NCBI GenBank assembly: GCA_003344405.1
Contig: NOWV01000049.1
Coordinates: 1 to 64,000 of the forward strand
Origin: Trichoplax sp. H2
Taxonomy: Eukaryota; Placozoa; Uniplacotomia; Trichoplacea
Reading direction: 5' to 3'
Length of the DNA: 64,000 nucleotides
Below are positions 35,272-49,100 of this stretch, one piece after another. Below the pieces are notes generated by a model, which did not search any database, had not been told where the DNA came from, and worked only from the letters and a program-made list of their open reading frames with translations. Every line of letters starts with the position of its first letter. The stretch's first letter is position 1. The position numbers and the translations under genes are program-made.

Positions 35272-37718
35272 GGTGGTCTATTCAATTCGAATAAACTACT
35301 TAGGATGAAAGAATACCTTCTGTTGTATGTTATACCTATCTGGTATTTTGCATGGAAAAACAACTGTTTCATTTAAACTTTGGATATGGATCAATATATA
35401 ACCTACTCCATTTATTTACATGTTGTTCTTATTAGGTGATTTTTTTATAGCTTGTGGAACCTCCATGGCATTAGTAAATCTCTGACGTCGAATAATATAT
35501 AAATAAACAGAGTCTTTTAAATTTTATTGGCTATCCATGTTGCTAGTCTATCTATCAATCATGACAGATATCCATAATATTAAAATACGTAGATTGCATA
35601 ACACTATAGGTAAATAGAAGAGTGCGTCTTTAGTCATAATCATGTAATAGAAAGAGGTGTTGCTTATTGAATCAAAGTAAGATAGCGTATATATTTTTCG
35701 TCCGGCAGATTGCATAGTATCAAAGATGAATATCAGGTGCCTGTTGAACTATTACTATGTATCAGAAATATTTGTCTTGTCATATATAGTTAATATGCAT
35801 GCTTCTCTATGAATTTGATTGTATAACTTGACAGGTAAAATAAGTGTATCTAATAAATTAATATTGCCGTAAGAAATGAATATCTACTCCGTCCAGTATA
35901 TCCTATTGAAACGAGTAGGACTAGGTAGCTCTATATGCGTAGGCATGTATATGATAGCCTACTTAATTATTACTATGCATTTGTAGAAGTAGCCTGATTG
36001 TATGTCGCTATATATAAATATGAATATTTCTATTAACACTCACCATGCAGCCGAATATGTGCTTAAGTGCTTGATGAATTAGACTGATACAATCTTCTGG
36101 AAGCAATCGAACTATATAATATCATACGTAAATAAGTAGAAAGCTGCCTACTGGTAGGTGGGCAACAGAAAATAGGTATCTCATTCATTAACTGTAGAAC
36201 ATTTGCATTTTATTGAAAGTACTCGAATTGCAGAGATTCGTTGATAAGTTTGAAAGTGTTTATTAATCATAATCGAGGAGTAGCGAAATTGGAGGTCAGT
36301 ATTTAATAACTTTAATCTTCTCGGCGATAGCTTAGCTTGCAAAATAAATCAGCAGTTTTACATCAGTAATGTAAAATTTTCAAGACTATATCAGCAATGG
36401 ATATCGCGCCTATAATAGGCTTAGTACTGACATATGCTTTGTAGCAATTGAATTAAATCTTCTCTCGCTTAGTATTCCCATTACATGCTGGATGAAAATA
36501 ATAAATACGGTAAATTAAATAGCTTTAGGGTAAAAGAAGGCTGATTTGATGGTTTTAAAGCTCTCGGTAAATCAGTACCAGCAAATAGCCGAGCAGTGCT
36601 AGAATTGCAAATACTCAGGAATGATTCATCTGTCGTTAACGTTACAGCAGATTCTATTTCTAATTCACACTTTATGTTAATTCAACCGTGAAAAATTTGA
36701 ACAACTTTCACTGTTGCCTAAATTCTTGACGTCTTCTATGTCACTTTTTCTTTATCACTTCTAGTAATGATCTGTCTAGAAATCATATCTAGTAAGATAA
36801 TCTAGCTACGAATTTTCTTTTAAAGTTTTACTTTGTGTAGGATTTATTCTCGTTCATTTGAATGAGAAATTTACTAGCTATCGTAAAATTTTATGAGATA
36901 CATTTCATAGTGATATTATGGAAACACCTTGAAAAAGTGTAGCATGCATGGTATCTGCCATAATATCTAGAGCTATGATACGATCAATCAATCAAAAGTA
37001 TTAGTAAATGAGTAATTTTACTTTAGAGTTCATTTCAACCTGTCTTTTTTGGTAATAGATATTAACAATTTTGACCATTCTAGTATGTAATATTTGTTTT
37101 TTATTATTTTATCGGTTTAATCTACTGTCTTCGCAATAGCAGTTGATCAAATATCAATTTCAAATGGATACATCGAAAAATTAGACTCAATGCCTTACCA
37201 ACTAGCTAGAAGATGAATTTAATCCTATATTGTACTACACATACTCGCATTAAAATATTCATAGACAAGTTCCTTCGAATTGCCATCCATTTAACAAACT
37301 TGCTATAATCAATCATAAACTAATGTTGAAGTAGACTGCGCTAAGATTAAGAAAATACAGTGCATGATCTAAATAACGAGAATCGCCAAGATTGCAAGCT
37401 TTAGATCCTATACCGTGGTCTATCTTGCTGATATAAAAGATAGGATTACAGCCAGCGGTAATTTCTAAGCTTATAGGTTATTGCGATTCCATATTACCAG
37501 CGAACAAGATTCAATGCTGGCCAGGAGAATATCTAATCCTTATAAGGGTGTTCATTCTACAATCGGGAGTTTTTATCGTAGATAAATCAGGACTAGTGCT
37601 TGTGTAATTTGTTAAATCTTGTTAAATGGTTCGAGCTATGTGTGGGATTTATAAGATAGGATTATGGATGGCGCAAATTGCTAGACTTGGTAAAGGCTAC
37701 GACTTGATAGGTTGCTTT
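35272..37718. other. Intergenic, upstream of Apaf-1
   Basis: 2.4 kb with no supported gene. It should hold the Apaf-1 promoter and 5' UTR. No CpG-rich or other promoter signature is visible. Short frames such as 37626-37808 overlap the EF-hand gene on the other strand and are shadows. Confidence 0.5.
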
Positions 37719-38117
37719 TTAATTTCGACGAAAAAATTCTGCATGAGATATAGTTCCATCCTTATCATCATCGTATCGAAGAATATTCTCTTCAATCATT
37801 CGATTTAACTCATCCGTTGTTAGATTTCTAGAAAATTTGAAGGAATGCTGCATGCCATGTAAGATTTCCAATCCATCTAATTTATTATCTTTATTGGTAT
37901 CATGTAATTTAAAATAGTATAGCTTTTCCTTCTCTGCAAGTTTTTCTATTTCCTCATCATCCATATCGTCTAAATTTTTTATATCTTCCTTTAAGTGTTC
38001 AGGATCCATCATGAATTCTTCCATTTCTTCTAGGGTTGGTTCATTGGATGTCTTCATCGTTGTTGTTAATAATGAACCAACGTAAGCTAAAATAAGACCT
38101 GCTAAGATTATTTTCAT
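37719..38117 (-). CDS. Secreted EF-hand protein, MCFD2-like
   Basis: 132 codons in one exon. I chose the ATG at 38117 because the next residues (MKIILAGLILAYVGSLL) form a classic signal peptide; the frame stays open 57 bases further upstream without improving the protein. After an acidic helical stretch (residues 28-60, rich in E, D and M) come two consensus EF-hand loops: DTNKDNKLDGLE (73-84) and DDDKDGTISHAE (116-127). Each has Asp/Asn at positions 1, 3 and 5, a hydrophobic residue at 8 and Glu at 12. The layout (signal peptide, acidic linker, LYYFKLHD before loop 1, two loops near the C-terminus) resembles MCFD2, the luminal cofactor of the LMAN1 cargo receptor in ER-to-Golgi transport. 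CGREF1-type proteins are an alternative. There is no C-terminal ER retrieval signal. Confidence 0.8.
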   Translation of the reverse strand: MKIILAGLILAYVGSLLTTTMKTSNEPTLEEMEEFMMDPEHLKEDIKNLDDMDDEEIEKLAEKEKLYYFKLHDTNKDNKLDGLEILHGMQHSFKFSRNLTTDELNRMIEENILRYDDDKDGTISHAEFFRRN

Positions 38118-39736
38118 CGTTATAGATAGTGTGGTTAAGTGAATGAGTTGAGGTAAATCGAATTTTAATTGCAAGTCTTACTATCAATAATATCAAGATC
38201 GAGATGAAAAAAAATGTGCTGATTAGTTCAGGTATTATTGCTCTTCCATAAATAGAAGAGTGTTGCAATTAGTCAATGTCGCAACAGAGCTGAATATGAA
38301 TTCATATGTTGCTATCGTGTTCCTTAATGATTGGCATGAAAACATCTTGTAATCATAATTGAATTAAGTCATTTCTATTGGCATGATATCCATATTGCTC
38401 TATTTAGATGAGATCTTGAAGAAAGTTACTAAAAAACTGGATATTTGAATTGGAGCATGACTGAGAGAGTTTAATAAATCAATGGATGACCTTTTTTCTT
38501 TTTATTTCAGACATCTTTTATAAGTTTTCTTTCCAAATTTGCCTCTCACCTGGAATTATAACATAATGTGGGGGATTTTACAATTTTGGATTATAATGAT
38601 AGATTGATTCAGAATGCTTTAACAATCTGTTACAGTAATGGATGATAAACTCCGATTCTATATTTGACTGTATAGCGATAGAAATTGCGTCATTGAATCT
38701 ATATCATGTTATGTTGGGCAGTTTATGTGTATTTATCAGGAGGAAGAGGTGGCAATAAAGCAATACTAGCACTCATACATTCTTACGGAACACTAAGAAA
38801 ATGTATATAATTAAATAACTACAGTTTTACCATTGGGATATTTTTGTGGTTTAACTCGTAACATTAACATATAATATAGGCTGTTAAGATAGTACTATTG
38901 ATTACTTTGCGAAATTTCCCGCTATGATCAAATCCATATACGTGCACATATACGTATAAAGAGATTTTAATGAAGTAACTTCAGCATTCTCGAATTTATA
39001 TGCAGTGCTAGAATTTCATGTCAAATGACAACTACCCACTAAACTTACTCACACAGTTAGGAATACGAGTATATGTAGCTTTACTTTAATTTGTACGTAT
39101 GCCATAATCGTTGCTGTACATAGAGTAGTCAATATACGTATATGGAATTGGTCTGTGTCTTAGTTGGATAACGTGATGATTTTTGTCGAAACATTTTATA
39201 GTTATTGTCAAGACAAGGGGTTGGTATGCTACTTATTGCTGAATATTAGTAGCTTATAAACGTCAATGAAATCAATCTCTAGCTTGATTGTACCTTGGCT
39301 TGTCAGCAAGTCTTAGTACTTCCTGTTTCAATTGTTGTCACGTAGCAATTAGACATTCTTTGCATCTTTATTGTATGTTGAATACATATGAGTACAGACA
39401 GTAGCCTGAGGAAATAGAGAAGACCGTTCCTTAAATCAACGATAAATGTTTTAGCCAAGTTGTCCTTTTGTTGAAATAGAAATGACTGCAGCCATGTCTA
39501 AAATTATCCATCGGAATACCTCCTCCTGCTAGGTGTCGTTTACGATACTGTAATTAGAGAAAAAATAAAAATATTTTACAGAAATTACCACAGCTACTTT
39601 CTGAGCTAAATGAATACTAAACGGACTACTTGGCGATTTAAGCATATAAATTTACTAGGTACTTATATCTAATATTAAACGTGATTACTAGTATTAAGCT
39701 AGCCATTTACTCTATGGTTGGCCATCAGGATAAGAG
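38118..39736. other. Intergenic, no supported gene
   Basis: The 75-codon frame at 38041-38268 overlaps the EF-hand gene in another frame and is a shadow. Near 39290-39390 is a diverged copy of the CFNC-encoding block described in the duplication to the right. Confidence 0.5.
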
Positions 39737-40629
39737 CTACTTTACCTGCATCAAATAGATACTCTCTGTTTTAATTGTCGTGAGGAAGTAATTAAACATA
39801 TTTCACATCTTTATTGCGAATTCATTATGCAAGCGTCTGAGCGGAAATATGTAGAAGTGGAAAGGTTTTTCTCCTGCAATTAGTTGTAACTACTTTGGTT
39901 CAAGTGATCAATTGAAAATACGCACTGGTAAAAGCTATCGGTCTCACTGCTATGAAAATGAATATATGTGCACTGTTTGTATTCGCAATATTAATTGCAG
40001 GATATCTTACTATAAGATGACAACAATTTATGCTATTTGGAAAGATGCGGTAAGTGAAGTTATTAATTATAAGGTCTATTAAAACCGAAACAACAAAGTT
40101 TGAGTGTGTATATATATGTTACGGCCAAAACCCGAAGTCCGGCCAATACGCGTAATGGCCGGTCATTACGCGTATTGGCCTATGTTATATACAAAAAGAG
40201 GGGATACAGTACGACATAAATTGATTTGAATATATTCCCAATTAAATTAAACAAATTGAGTGTAATTCACTTTCATCTCTAATCTTACATAGTCTTGTGC
40301 AACTGCACATTACAGTCGATAATTGATACATAAAGTAACAGAAAATTACTTAATTGCCGTTAGCGGCCTTAATGCAGACTGTAGAATGCGAAAATGTGCA
40401 AATTGTTTGGATAATTTTACTTCATGTATAAATGAACGCAGCTAAATTGATCCCAAGTAATTGTTAAATAATGCGAAATATTGGTTACAATTGTAAATAT
40501 GAATGTTTTTTCGTTATAAAAGGATTAATAATTTTTAACCAAGTCTTTCAATCTATAAATACTTATTATAATAGAGGTCATAACGTAAAAATATCTTTAA
40601 TTTTTTAGTGGAATTAATAATCGAAACAA
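39737..40629. repeat. Copy 1 of a gap-flanked ~0.85 kb duplication
   Basis: This segment, from ctactttacctgcatcaaat to gaattaataatcgaaacaa, is repeated at 40650-41468 with about 98% identity. It ends exactly at the run of Ns, and copy 2 starts exactly after it. Copy 1 is 893 bp and copy 2 is 819 bp. The 74-bp difference is one insertion in copy 1 (40118-40191). The pattern fits two alleles placed side by side by the assembler, or a recent true tandem duplication. Confidence 0.9.
40118..40191. mobile_element. 74-bp palindromic insertion, MITE-like
   Basis: Present in copy 1 and absent from copy 2 of the surrounding duplication. It is far richer in G+C than its surroundings and contains a perfect 17-bp inverted repeat (40141-40157 ggccaatacgcgtaatg with 40164-40180) around a six-base loop. 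It sits between tatata runs, consistent with a TA-rich target duplication. It is too small to encode anything. A non-autonomous element is likely, but its family is unknown. Confidence 0.5.
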
Positions 40630-40649
40630 NNNNNNNNNNNNNNNNNNNN
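40630..40649. other. Assembly gap (20 Ns)
   Basis: Twenty undetermined bases separate the two near-identical copies. The true distance is unknown. Confidence 0.99.
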
Positions 40650-41468
40650 CTACTTTACCTGCATCAAATAGATACTCTCTGTTTTAATTGCCGTGAGGGA
40701 GTAATTAAACATATTTCACATCTTTATTGTGAATTCATTAAGCAAGCGTCTGAGCGGAAATATATAGAAGTGGAAAGGTTTTTCTCCTGCAATTAGTTGT
40801 AACTACTTTGGTTCAAGTGATCGATTGAAAATACGCGCTGGTAAAAGCTATCAGTCTCACTACTATGAAAATGAATATATGTGCACTGTTTGTATTCGCA
40901 ATATTAATTGCAGGATCTCTTACTATAAGATGACAACAATATATGCTATTTGGAAAGATGCAGTAAGTGAAGTTATTAATTATAAGGTCTATTAAAACCG
41001 AAACAACAAAGTTTGAGTGTGTATATATATAAAAAAAGAGGGGATACAGTAAGACATAAATTGATTTGAATATATTCCCAATTAAATTAAACAAATTGAG
41101 TGTAATTCACTTTCATCTCTAATCTTACATAGTCTTGTTCAACTGCACATTACAGTCGATAATTAATACATAAAGTAACAGAAAATTACTTAATTGCCGT
41201 TAGCGGCCTTAATGCAGACTGTAGAATGCGAAAATGTGCAAATTGTTTGGATAATTTTACTTCATGTATAAATGAACGCAGCTAAATTGATCCCAAGTAA
41301 TTGTTAAATAATGCGAAATATTGGTTACAATTGTAAATATGAATGTTTTTTCGTTATAAAAGGATTAATAATTTTTAACCAAGTCTTTCAATCTATAAAT
41401 ACTTATTATAATAGAGGTCATAACGTAAAAATATCTTTAATTTTTTAGTGGAATTAATAATCGAAACA
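40650..41468. repeat. Copy 2 of the gap-flanked duplication
   Basis: Nearly identical to 39737-40629 minus the palindromic insertion. Both copies carry a plus-strand frame of about 48 codons with CFNC...H..H.YC near the start, ending in FFSCN. It has no ATG of its own in copy 1 and is not a supported gene. Confidence 0.9.
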
Positions 41469-43149
41469 ATATCATTCCAATCTATTCGTCGCAAAGGTAC
41501 TTCAAGATGACTAACCCTAACGTCGGATAATTTTCTAGATACAATATATCGAGAAATTTCTTTGCTCGATCGAAAACCTTACTCTCTCAATCTTTGATAA
41601 GATCAACACCAAACATGATGGAAGTATCTAAATTATAGCTAATCTTATCTAATCAATACTATTCTATTTATAATTTGGAAAAAGTAATTCTTGGGATCTA
41701 TAACGTTATTTTAATATTGTAGATAAAATGAAATGAAAATCATGAATCGAGATATAATCTTAAAATGAGGTTTGTAATGCATTTTAAATGATGAATCGTC
41801 AATTTAAAGACTTTACAACATTTATTGAATGCGAAATGTAAATAAAACAAAGTTGAACTCTCTATGTATCGCGTATGAAAAAGTGGCCAGACACTAAAAG
41901 TGTAATCAAATAGAACACGCGAAGGTTGGCTGCCTAACCTTAGAACTCACATTGTAAATCATAAAAACATTCAAATACTCGTAATTTCTAATGATATTTG
42001 CGATGATCATATCCTTTTAAGGGGTAGTTGAAGTATAGAGAGATTTTAAAAAGGAGATATTATTCATACGCGTATCTTCACTGAGGCTTTACGAAATCCA
42101 ATAATTATCTTACTGTTTGAAATACATATAACTTTTGTTTTCATCAATAGTAAGAAGAGATTTGTATGAGATATTTTACTACAATAACTCTTGTGCCAAT
42201 AAATTGCTATAGGGTATTAAGGACTTAGACTGTATTGCAAAGAATATAATAGATATTGGGATTACAACAATAGTCAATATAATTTAAACTTTGTAAAATC
42301 TACAAGATTCTTATACTGGAATTATAGTTGACCGGATCGGGCTAGATTTCTTTTTATCGGCAACAATAGAATGAATTCGTAAATAGAGATTAGTCCCAAA
42401 GTAGATTTAACGGCTTTCGTTTTATTAGTTTATATCAATAAATACTCGCATTTTATGAAATAAATATGGTGAAAAATACAGATAGAATGAATAAATAAAT
42501 TACGTGTTAATAATTCTAAATGCCTGACTAGTTGCTAACTAGGAACGGAAATAGGTTTACTTTAAGTACCGGTATATATTACAAAAATGAGAATGATATC
42601 GAGCTGTGATATTTATACTCTCTAATCCGCTGATTATAGTCATTTCCAATAATCGAAGTACAAATTATATTTCAAATGCCGCTCATTACTTCTAACGTAC
42701 TCCATTAACGGAATTATATACAATCATATCAATTAGAATACATGAATTGCAGAGAAATGGCAAAGATGTCATCTCGTAGGATAAATACGCGGCTAAAAAT
42801 GTTATGAAATTATGAGTCAGTCGATGATAATTTTGCTCGTTATAGTCTATCTACAATGCTAAATAAGGACTTTAGCAGTACTGTATCATCTGTTGCTAAT
42901 AGTTTTCATTACTGAAAGTGAACTACTGTATGACAGTAATATATTTGGTTCTGTATACTATTTAGATTTTTCATTCTATAATATTACAGAAGTCTCCATG
43001 CATTCTCGTATAAATATTTAACATAGACATTCAATAGTGCTATTAGGATTTATAAACATAATTGTTATATAGAAACATCTTTAAATAGCAGATTTAAGGC
43101 GATGAAATTTGAGGATTGTGATTGCTGCATAATCGATAGATCAAGTCCA
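41469..43149. other. Intergenic, downstream of wolframin
   Basis: 1.7 kb of AT-rich sequence with no supported gene, RNA or clear repeat. Confidence 0.5.
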
Positions 43150-46100
43150 TTATTCACTCATAGTCAACATAGGATAAAAGATAAATTGCAATAGAAAATG
43201 GAATACCATTAACGTTGTATTATCCTGATATATACTTTGCTTCTTTAATCCTTCAGAATTAATAGATATTAATTCAAGGACTGGTGTATCGCCGCCTAAA
43301 TTGCTCTTTAAGATACCTTTAAAATCGGCTAGCATACCTTGACGTAATTGATAGATTTGTGTAGCAAAATCATGCTCAGCTTCTAAAAGGACATCTAATT
43401 CATTACCGCGTTGTGGTATTGGCATTTTAGTACGAATTTGAAATTTATAATGATCATTATTATGTAGATGACAACCATCTTGACGCCTTAAACGACATAT
43501 TGGATCATCAGGATTATCACAGGCTGTATACTTTTTACCGAAAACACAAGTTAACCATTGATGTATTAACCAGGGTAAACTACTAAACATATCTTGAAAT
43601 TTATTATCAATATCGACGACTTCAATTGTGTCTATTTCACCCGACCAGGTAACAATTTGATCAGCTAATTGGCGACATTGTACTTGAACACGAGCTTGAT
43701 TACTTGAATGCCAAGCTGGTGGACCGCAATGGGCAACATATTGCGACCATGATATTCTACTATCTTTATTCGATGATGGAATATTAGAAATAATAAAAAA
43801 TAACAATACTAGCCCTAACATCAAGTAAAAGAGACTTTTCTTGCTCATTGTTAACTTGTTATGATGACTAGAATTAGCTTTTGCATCTCCTTGTGACAGA
43901 TTCGATTGATTATCATCATCATCAAGAACTAAACCTTGATCGACCAGTGTCTTAGGTACTGCAGCTGTTGCAACAACACGAAATAATCGATCTACAATAC
44001 CACAACGAAATAATAATCGGATAATCATACCAAATACCATACCAAGTAATGTAAATGCAGCCAACCAACCGACAGAACCACGTAATAATCCCGACCAAGT
44101 AGAATAACGAAATAGCTCAATCATCAATTGCCACCATGCAATAAATGTTAAGTGAGGTATTAATATTTGGTGGGTACCTTGCCATTTATGTCGACTAGCC
44201 ATAGTCACCATGAGACCAGGAAAGATTAAGTGAACACAAGATGCTAAGCTAAAATTTAAATGCAGCCCACCAATAATTTCAGTTGATAGAAAATTACTTG
44301 CAAATAAGGTCAATAACCAACGAAAAGGCAACCATGTTGGTATGCTATCACTGTGAGCTAAAAATGCCGATAAAATACGCATGATAACAGCCATGATGGC
44401 AATATCATTTTGTGATGATAACAAAGCAAATCCAGTCACAACGACACACATTGACATGAGTGCTAATTCTGGACATGGTAGCCATGATTTATTAGACAGT
44501 GCAAAAAACATTAAAGTACTGAAAAGAACGTTAAAAAAGATTAAATAAGGACGAAGGATAAATACTTGGTCTTGATCTTGTCGGTTAGTATCACTTGTTA
44601 GTGTATTGGATTTTATTTGCTTTTGTTGAAATAATTTAGTCCAAATTTGACCGTTTGCTATCATCTTACGTTGTTTAAATATCATTAAAGTACAAATTAC
44701 CAAGACCATAAAGCCAATGAGGAAAAATAAAGGTGGTAATACTGTAAATAATAAAGCTGATGTACAATTGGTATAAATGAAGAGTAATACTAAAGTTTGT
44801 AATTGTTCGGTGGGTAAAAGCGATTGGAAAAATTCTTCACTATGTTGCGAGGCTTTGCCAACAATGAAGTCTTCTGCAGCAAGAAGAGTTCGTTTAGGAT
44901 AATCAACCAGTATCTAAATAATTATAACATTTACTTTAATATACTGCTATATAGTAGTTTAAATGTGGATGGTCTTTAATTGCCCTGTTTAGTAACTGTT
45001 TATCTGTCGTCGTCATTGAGAACTAACAAATCTAATAGTCGTCGTCGTTTTTACCTGGTATTTTCTTAGCTCTATGCGTTTAAAGCGATGTAGAATAGTC
45101 TAACCTTAATGTTATGCATTGTAATGTGCTACTATCCCAGCTTATAATTGCTTTCACTTTATGATACTTAATCTAGCTGAATTGGCATATCAAGCAATAT
45201 TCTAATTCAGAGTACAGCACTGTCAATAACGAGGTATATCTGCTTGATGGAATTACAATTGATATAATTTCTACTTTTTAATGATCTATGCTGTTTATTT
45301 TGAATCTTGATTATGCTTTACGATACACGTATAAATATCTAGTGGAGCATTATTGACTACTTGTAAGGTTAGCTATTGCTGCAGCATATCTGCATTTGCC
45401 AATTTGTTCACAACTTGCAACCCAAAGTGCATATGTAAAATATTAGCATTTATACTAAATCGAAGCTCTATTACTGCATAAAGCTGCAATTTGAACAATA
45501 ACTGATTTCTTTCCTACGTTAACTGAAGTATGGGGTAGATATCATCTGTTGATGGAGATCTCTGTTACTAAATGGATTATCCATGAGAAATCTATTCTTT
45601 AAAGCCTAGCAATAGCGATTTCAAAGTAAAGTATCCTTTAAGAGAACTATTCATCAGAAAATTGCTTTTAATAGCCTAGCAATAGCTCTCAAAGTAAAGT
45701 ATCCTTCATTTTTAGGACTGCAAGTACAGAGCTCAAAGTTAGCATAGCTGCAACTTTGAAGTGTTTATCGTCTACTGATGGAGATTTCTGCTATCAAGTA
45801 GACTGTCAATGGAAAAATTGCCTGACAGAGAAAGAATATACCTTTTTGGATGTCATTTTGATCCTTTCTAATGGTGGTAACTTGGCAATTTCTTCCCAAT
45901 CTTCATCAAACATACCTTCATCTTTGTTATCGGACATGATTTCTTCCATTTTTTCCGATTCACTTTCCTTGGTCATAGCTTCTCGCTGAACTTCTTCCTC
46001 AATCGGTAATTTTTCTTTATTGTGGTTGTTTGTAGCTTGATCAAGAAAGACTTCTTCATCTTTTGCTTCTTCTGGAGTAGATGGTGTCGATACAGTACTT

Positions 46101-49100
46101 ACTGACGAGACCATTTTCTTATTCTGTTGAACATCTTGTATTAATTTGTGCAACGTTGTGGCTCCTTGGACCGGTTTCGGTGTCGAATTAGATTGAAGTT
46201 TTTTATTGCCAACTAAGAAGGAATCATTTTCATCTTCTTTGGATTGGACATAACGTTCCAAGGCTTTTCCCATAGCACTTTGCCAGCGTATAGAAGCTTT
46301 TCGTCGTACGTGTATTTTATGATTTTCATCTTCATAATCTTGTAACATTTCAGCTGCTTGTTGATTACCAGAATCAGAGCTTAGCTTTAACCATTGTAAA
46401 GCTTCTTTACGATTCCTTTTAACACCAAATCCTTCAAAGTAAAAATTGGATATTTGCAATTGTGCATCAGCATCGCCATCTCTTGCTTTCTGTAATTCCT
46501 CTTTAAATAGCTGTTTGCTTGTTTTCCTATCCTGTTTACCATCAATAGGATTATCTCCTGGCGTAGCAGGAACTTTAGGCTGGAAGATATTCTTTAACAT
46601 CTCGCCCGACGTTGCATTGGATGGATGATTTTGATCTTGTTGACTATCTTTAGCTTGTCGGACAAATTGACTTAAAATACCACTCTTGTTGACAGCTTGA
46701 CCTTGTGATTGATTTTCTTCAAGTTTTTTACCAAAGGCTTGCAATACTATGGAAGCCATTTTAGGTGATGCTAGTTGCTTGTCTGTAGCAGCAGACAAAT
46801 CTTCGTCATGCTGATTTATATTTTCATCGTTGAATACATGATTATCCGTTGTGGATGAGTCTGCTTTATCCTCTGCTTTATTCTTGGTCGTAGCTTGGTG
46901 ATGTTCTTCCTTACCGCTGTCATGACTAGTTTGTTGTTGGATTTTAGAAGTTGTATTAGCTTGAATAACTTGGCCTAATAGAGAAGCATATTGAGTCGAT
47001 TTCTGGCTATCATCTTGTGGATGAACTGGGCTTGAATCAGTTGGTATTTCATGATTTTCTAATACTTGGATTGGTGTATCTTGAGCTTCTTCTTGATGAT
47101 CTGTCCATTCTGCCGGCTGACTAGCATTTTTAATTTTCAGATACATTTTAGCAATAGCCATGCGTGATTTTTTCTCACGATTGGTAGATATAACACACCA
47201 AATGACATCGGCTTTATTTTGCCTTGTAATACCAATCCTATCGCGTTGGCATTGCGCTAATAATGATGTTGCTTCGTTATTGCTTTGCTCTGATGATTTA
47301 ATCAACCAATGGACACCTTGGATAGGATCTTTCTCAACATGAATACCTTGCAAATAGCATTTACCTACAGCTAATTGTGCATGTTGTTGGCCATCTTGAG
47401 CATGATGGAAACATTCATCGTAAGAAAAGGATTCATCATGAATATGGTAATGTTTCTTTTCATGACTGCGTTTTTTCTTGGTCGATGGTGTTTTACTTGG
47501 ATTACTTTTCCCCTCTATAAGCGTCATTGGATCGTTGTCTTCTTCCTTGTTCTTTTCTTCGTCTAGGTTATCACCATGATCTGTAACATTATCCTTTCCA
47601 CCTTGATTGGGTAAGAGTTCGTTCTCCGTAACTTCTTCAATGGCAGTTATAGTTTTACTTTGATCCAATTTTAATTCTGTTTGATCATCATCATCATCGT
47701 CGTGATCATCGAGGTCAGAAATACAATCAAAGCTATCCAAAATCTCTCTTGTCATCCGTTTAGAACGGTAATTGATATCACTATTTTCCTCGTTTTTCTC
47801 TACTGATGTATTGGATTCTTTCGATTGACGACGGCTGGAAGCATATTGCTTGCGCCTTAATTTAGGAGAAATTTCTGGTGACGTAGCTTGGGGAGTTACG
47901 CCTGTACTTATGGATTCGCTACTTGCATGAATAGGATTCCAATTTAATTTATTATTCTCATTTAGATTAATAATATGTTTAAGTTTACCCTTTAATACAG
48001 TTAAGCGGCGCCTTGCTGCTTCCCTTGATAAAGGATTCTTAATTACATTAGTGTTGGCATTGCTATTACTGGCCCTATTAGCATCGTCTCGATGATCATC
48101 GATTGGGTTGGATGTTTCACCATCATCACCATCATCATTATTATCGTGATTCTCTTGATCAACTTGTCCATCAAGTTTAGAATTAGTAGCGGTTAAATCT
48201 ATTGCTGGATGATCTAGTGGTATTGTCCTAGTGGCGATAGAATCGGTTTCACTTTTACTTTGATTGGATGATGGTAGCATGGAGCCATCGATGCTTTGGA
48301 TATCTGTTGTTGGTTGCTGGATTGCAGGATCATTTTCTGAGCTTGCATCACTTGTATAACTACTTCTATCCTCTGATGTACTATTTCCATCGTTACCTTG
48401 TGAAACAACGGTTAAATAACGTTGGGAATCATCTTGGATTTCTTCTTCATATTCTTCATCGATATAATCTTCATCCGAGTTATAATCTTCATCATCTTCC
48501 TCATCGGTTACCTCTTCAGTAAAAACAAGATATCGACTTGAACGATCAAGAACAGAATTGTTGATGGATTGATGACCGATTTCTTCATTATTTCCATCAT
48601 TAGCAACATCGAAAGAAGCAAATGTTAAAAATGAACTTGTCTCACGATATATTTTACGCTTGATTTCTTGTTCATGTTGAGATGAAGGATGGCCTATGTC
48701 ATCAGGATGATCACTGGTGGGTATACTTTGATTAAGATTTAATTCATTTTCTGTAGTATTTTCAGCAATCGATTCTACTGGAAGCTTAATAATGCGCCGA
48801 TGAACTGATTTTTTCCTTCCTCGCTTAATTAAATTAGTGTTGAGTTTATTGCTCTCGTCATGATTGCCTTTACTGATGACACCTCGAAGGCGAGTTTTTA
48901 AATCAGGAAAACGTTTACGAAGAAATACCTTGCTCGAGCTCTCCATGGTAGGTTCTACAGCTGCCGAGCTGGAATCAATATTCTGATTTGCAATGGTATC
49001 TTGATGTACAGTAAGTGGTGTTTGCATTTCCTCAGAGGTTTGATTTGGCTTGATATTTTCTATCGTAGGGCTACCTTTCTCTTCAGTAGCTGTTGTCTCA

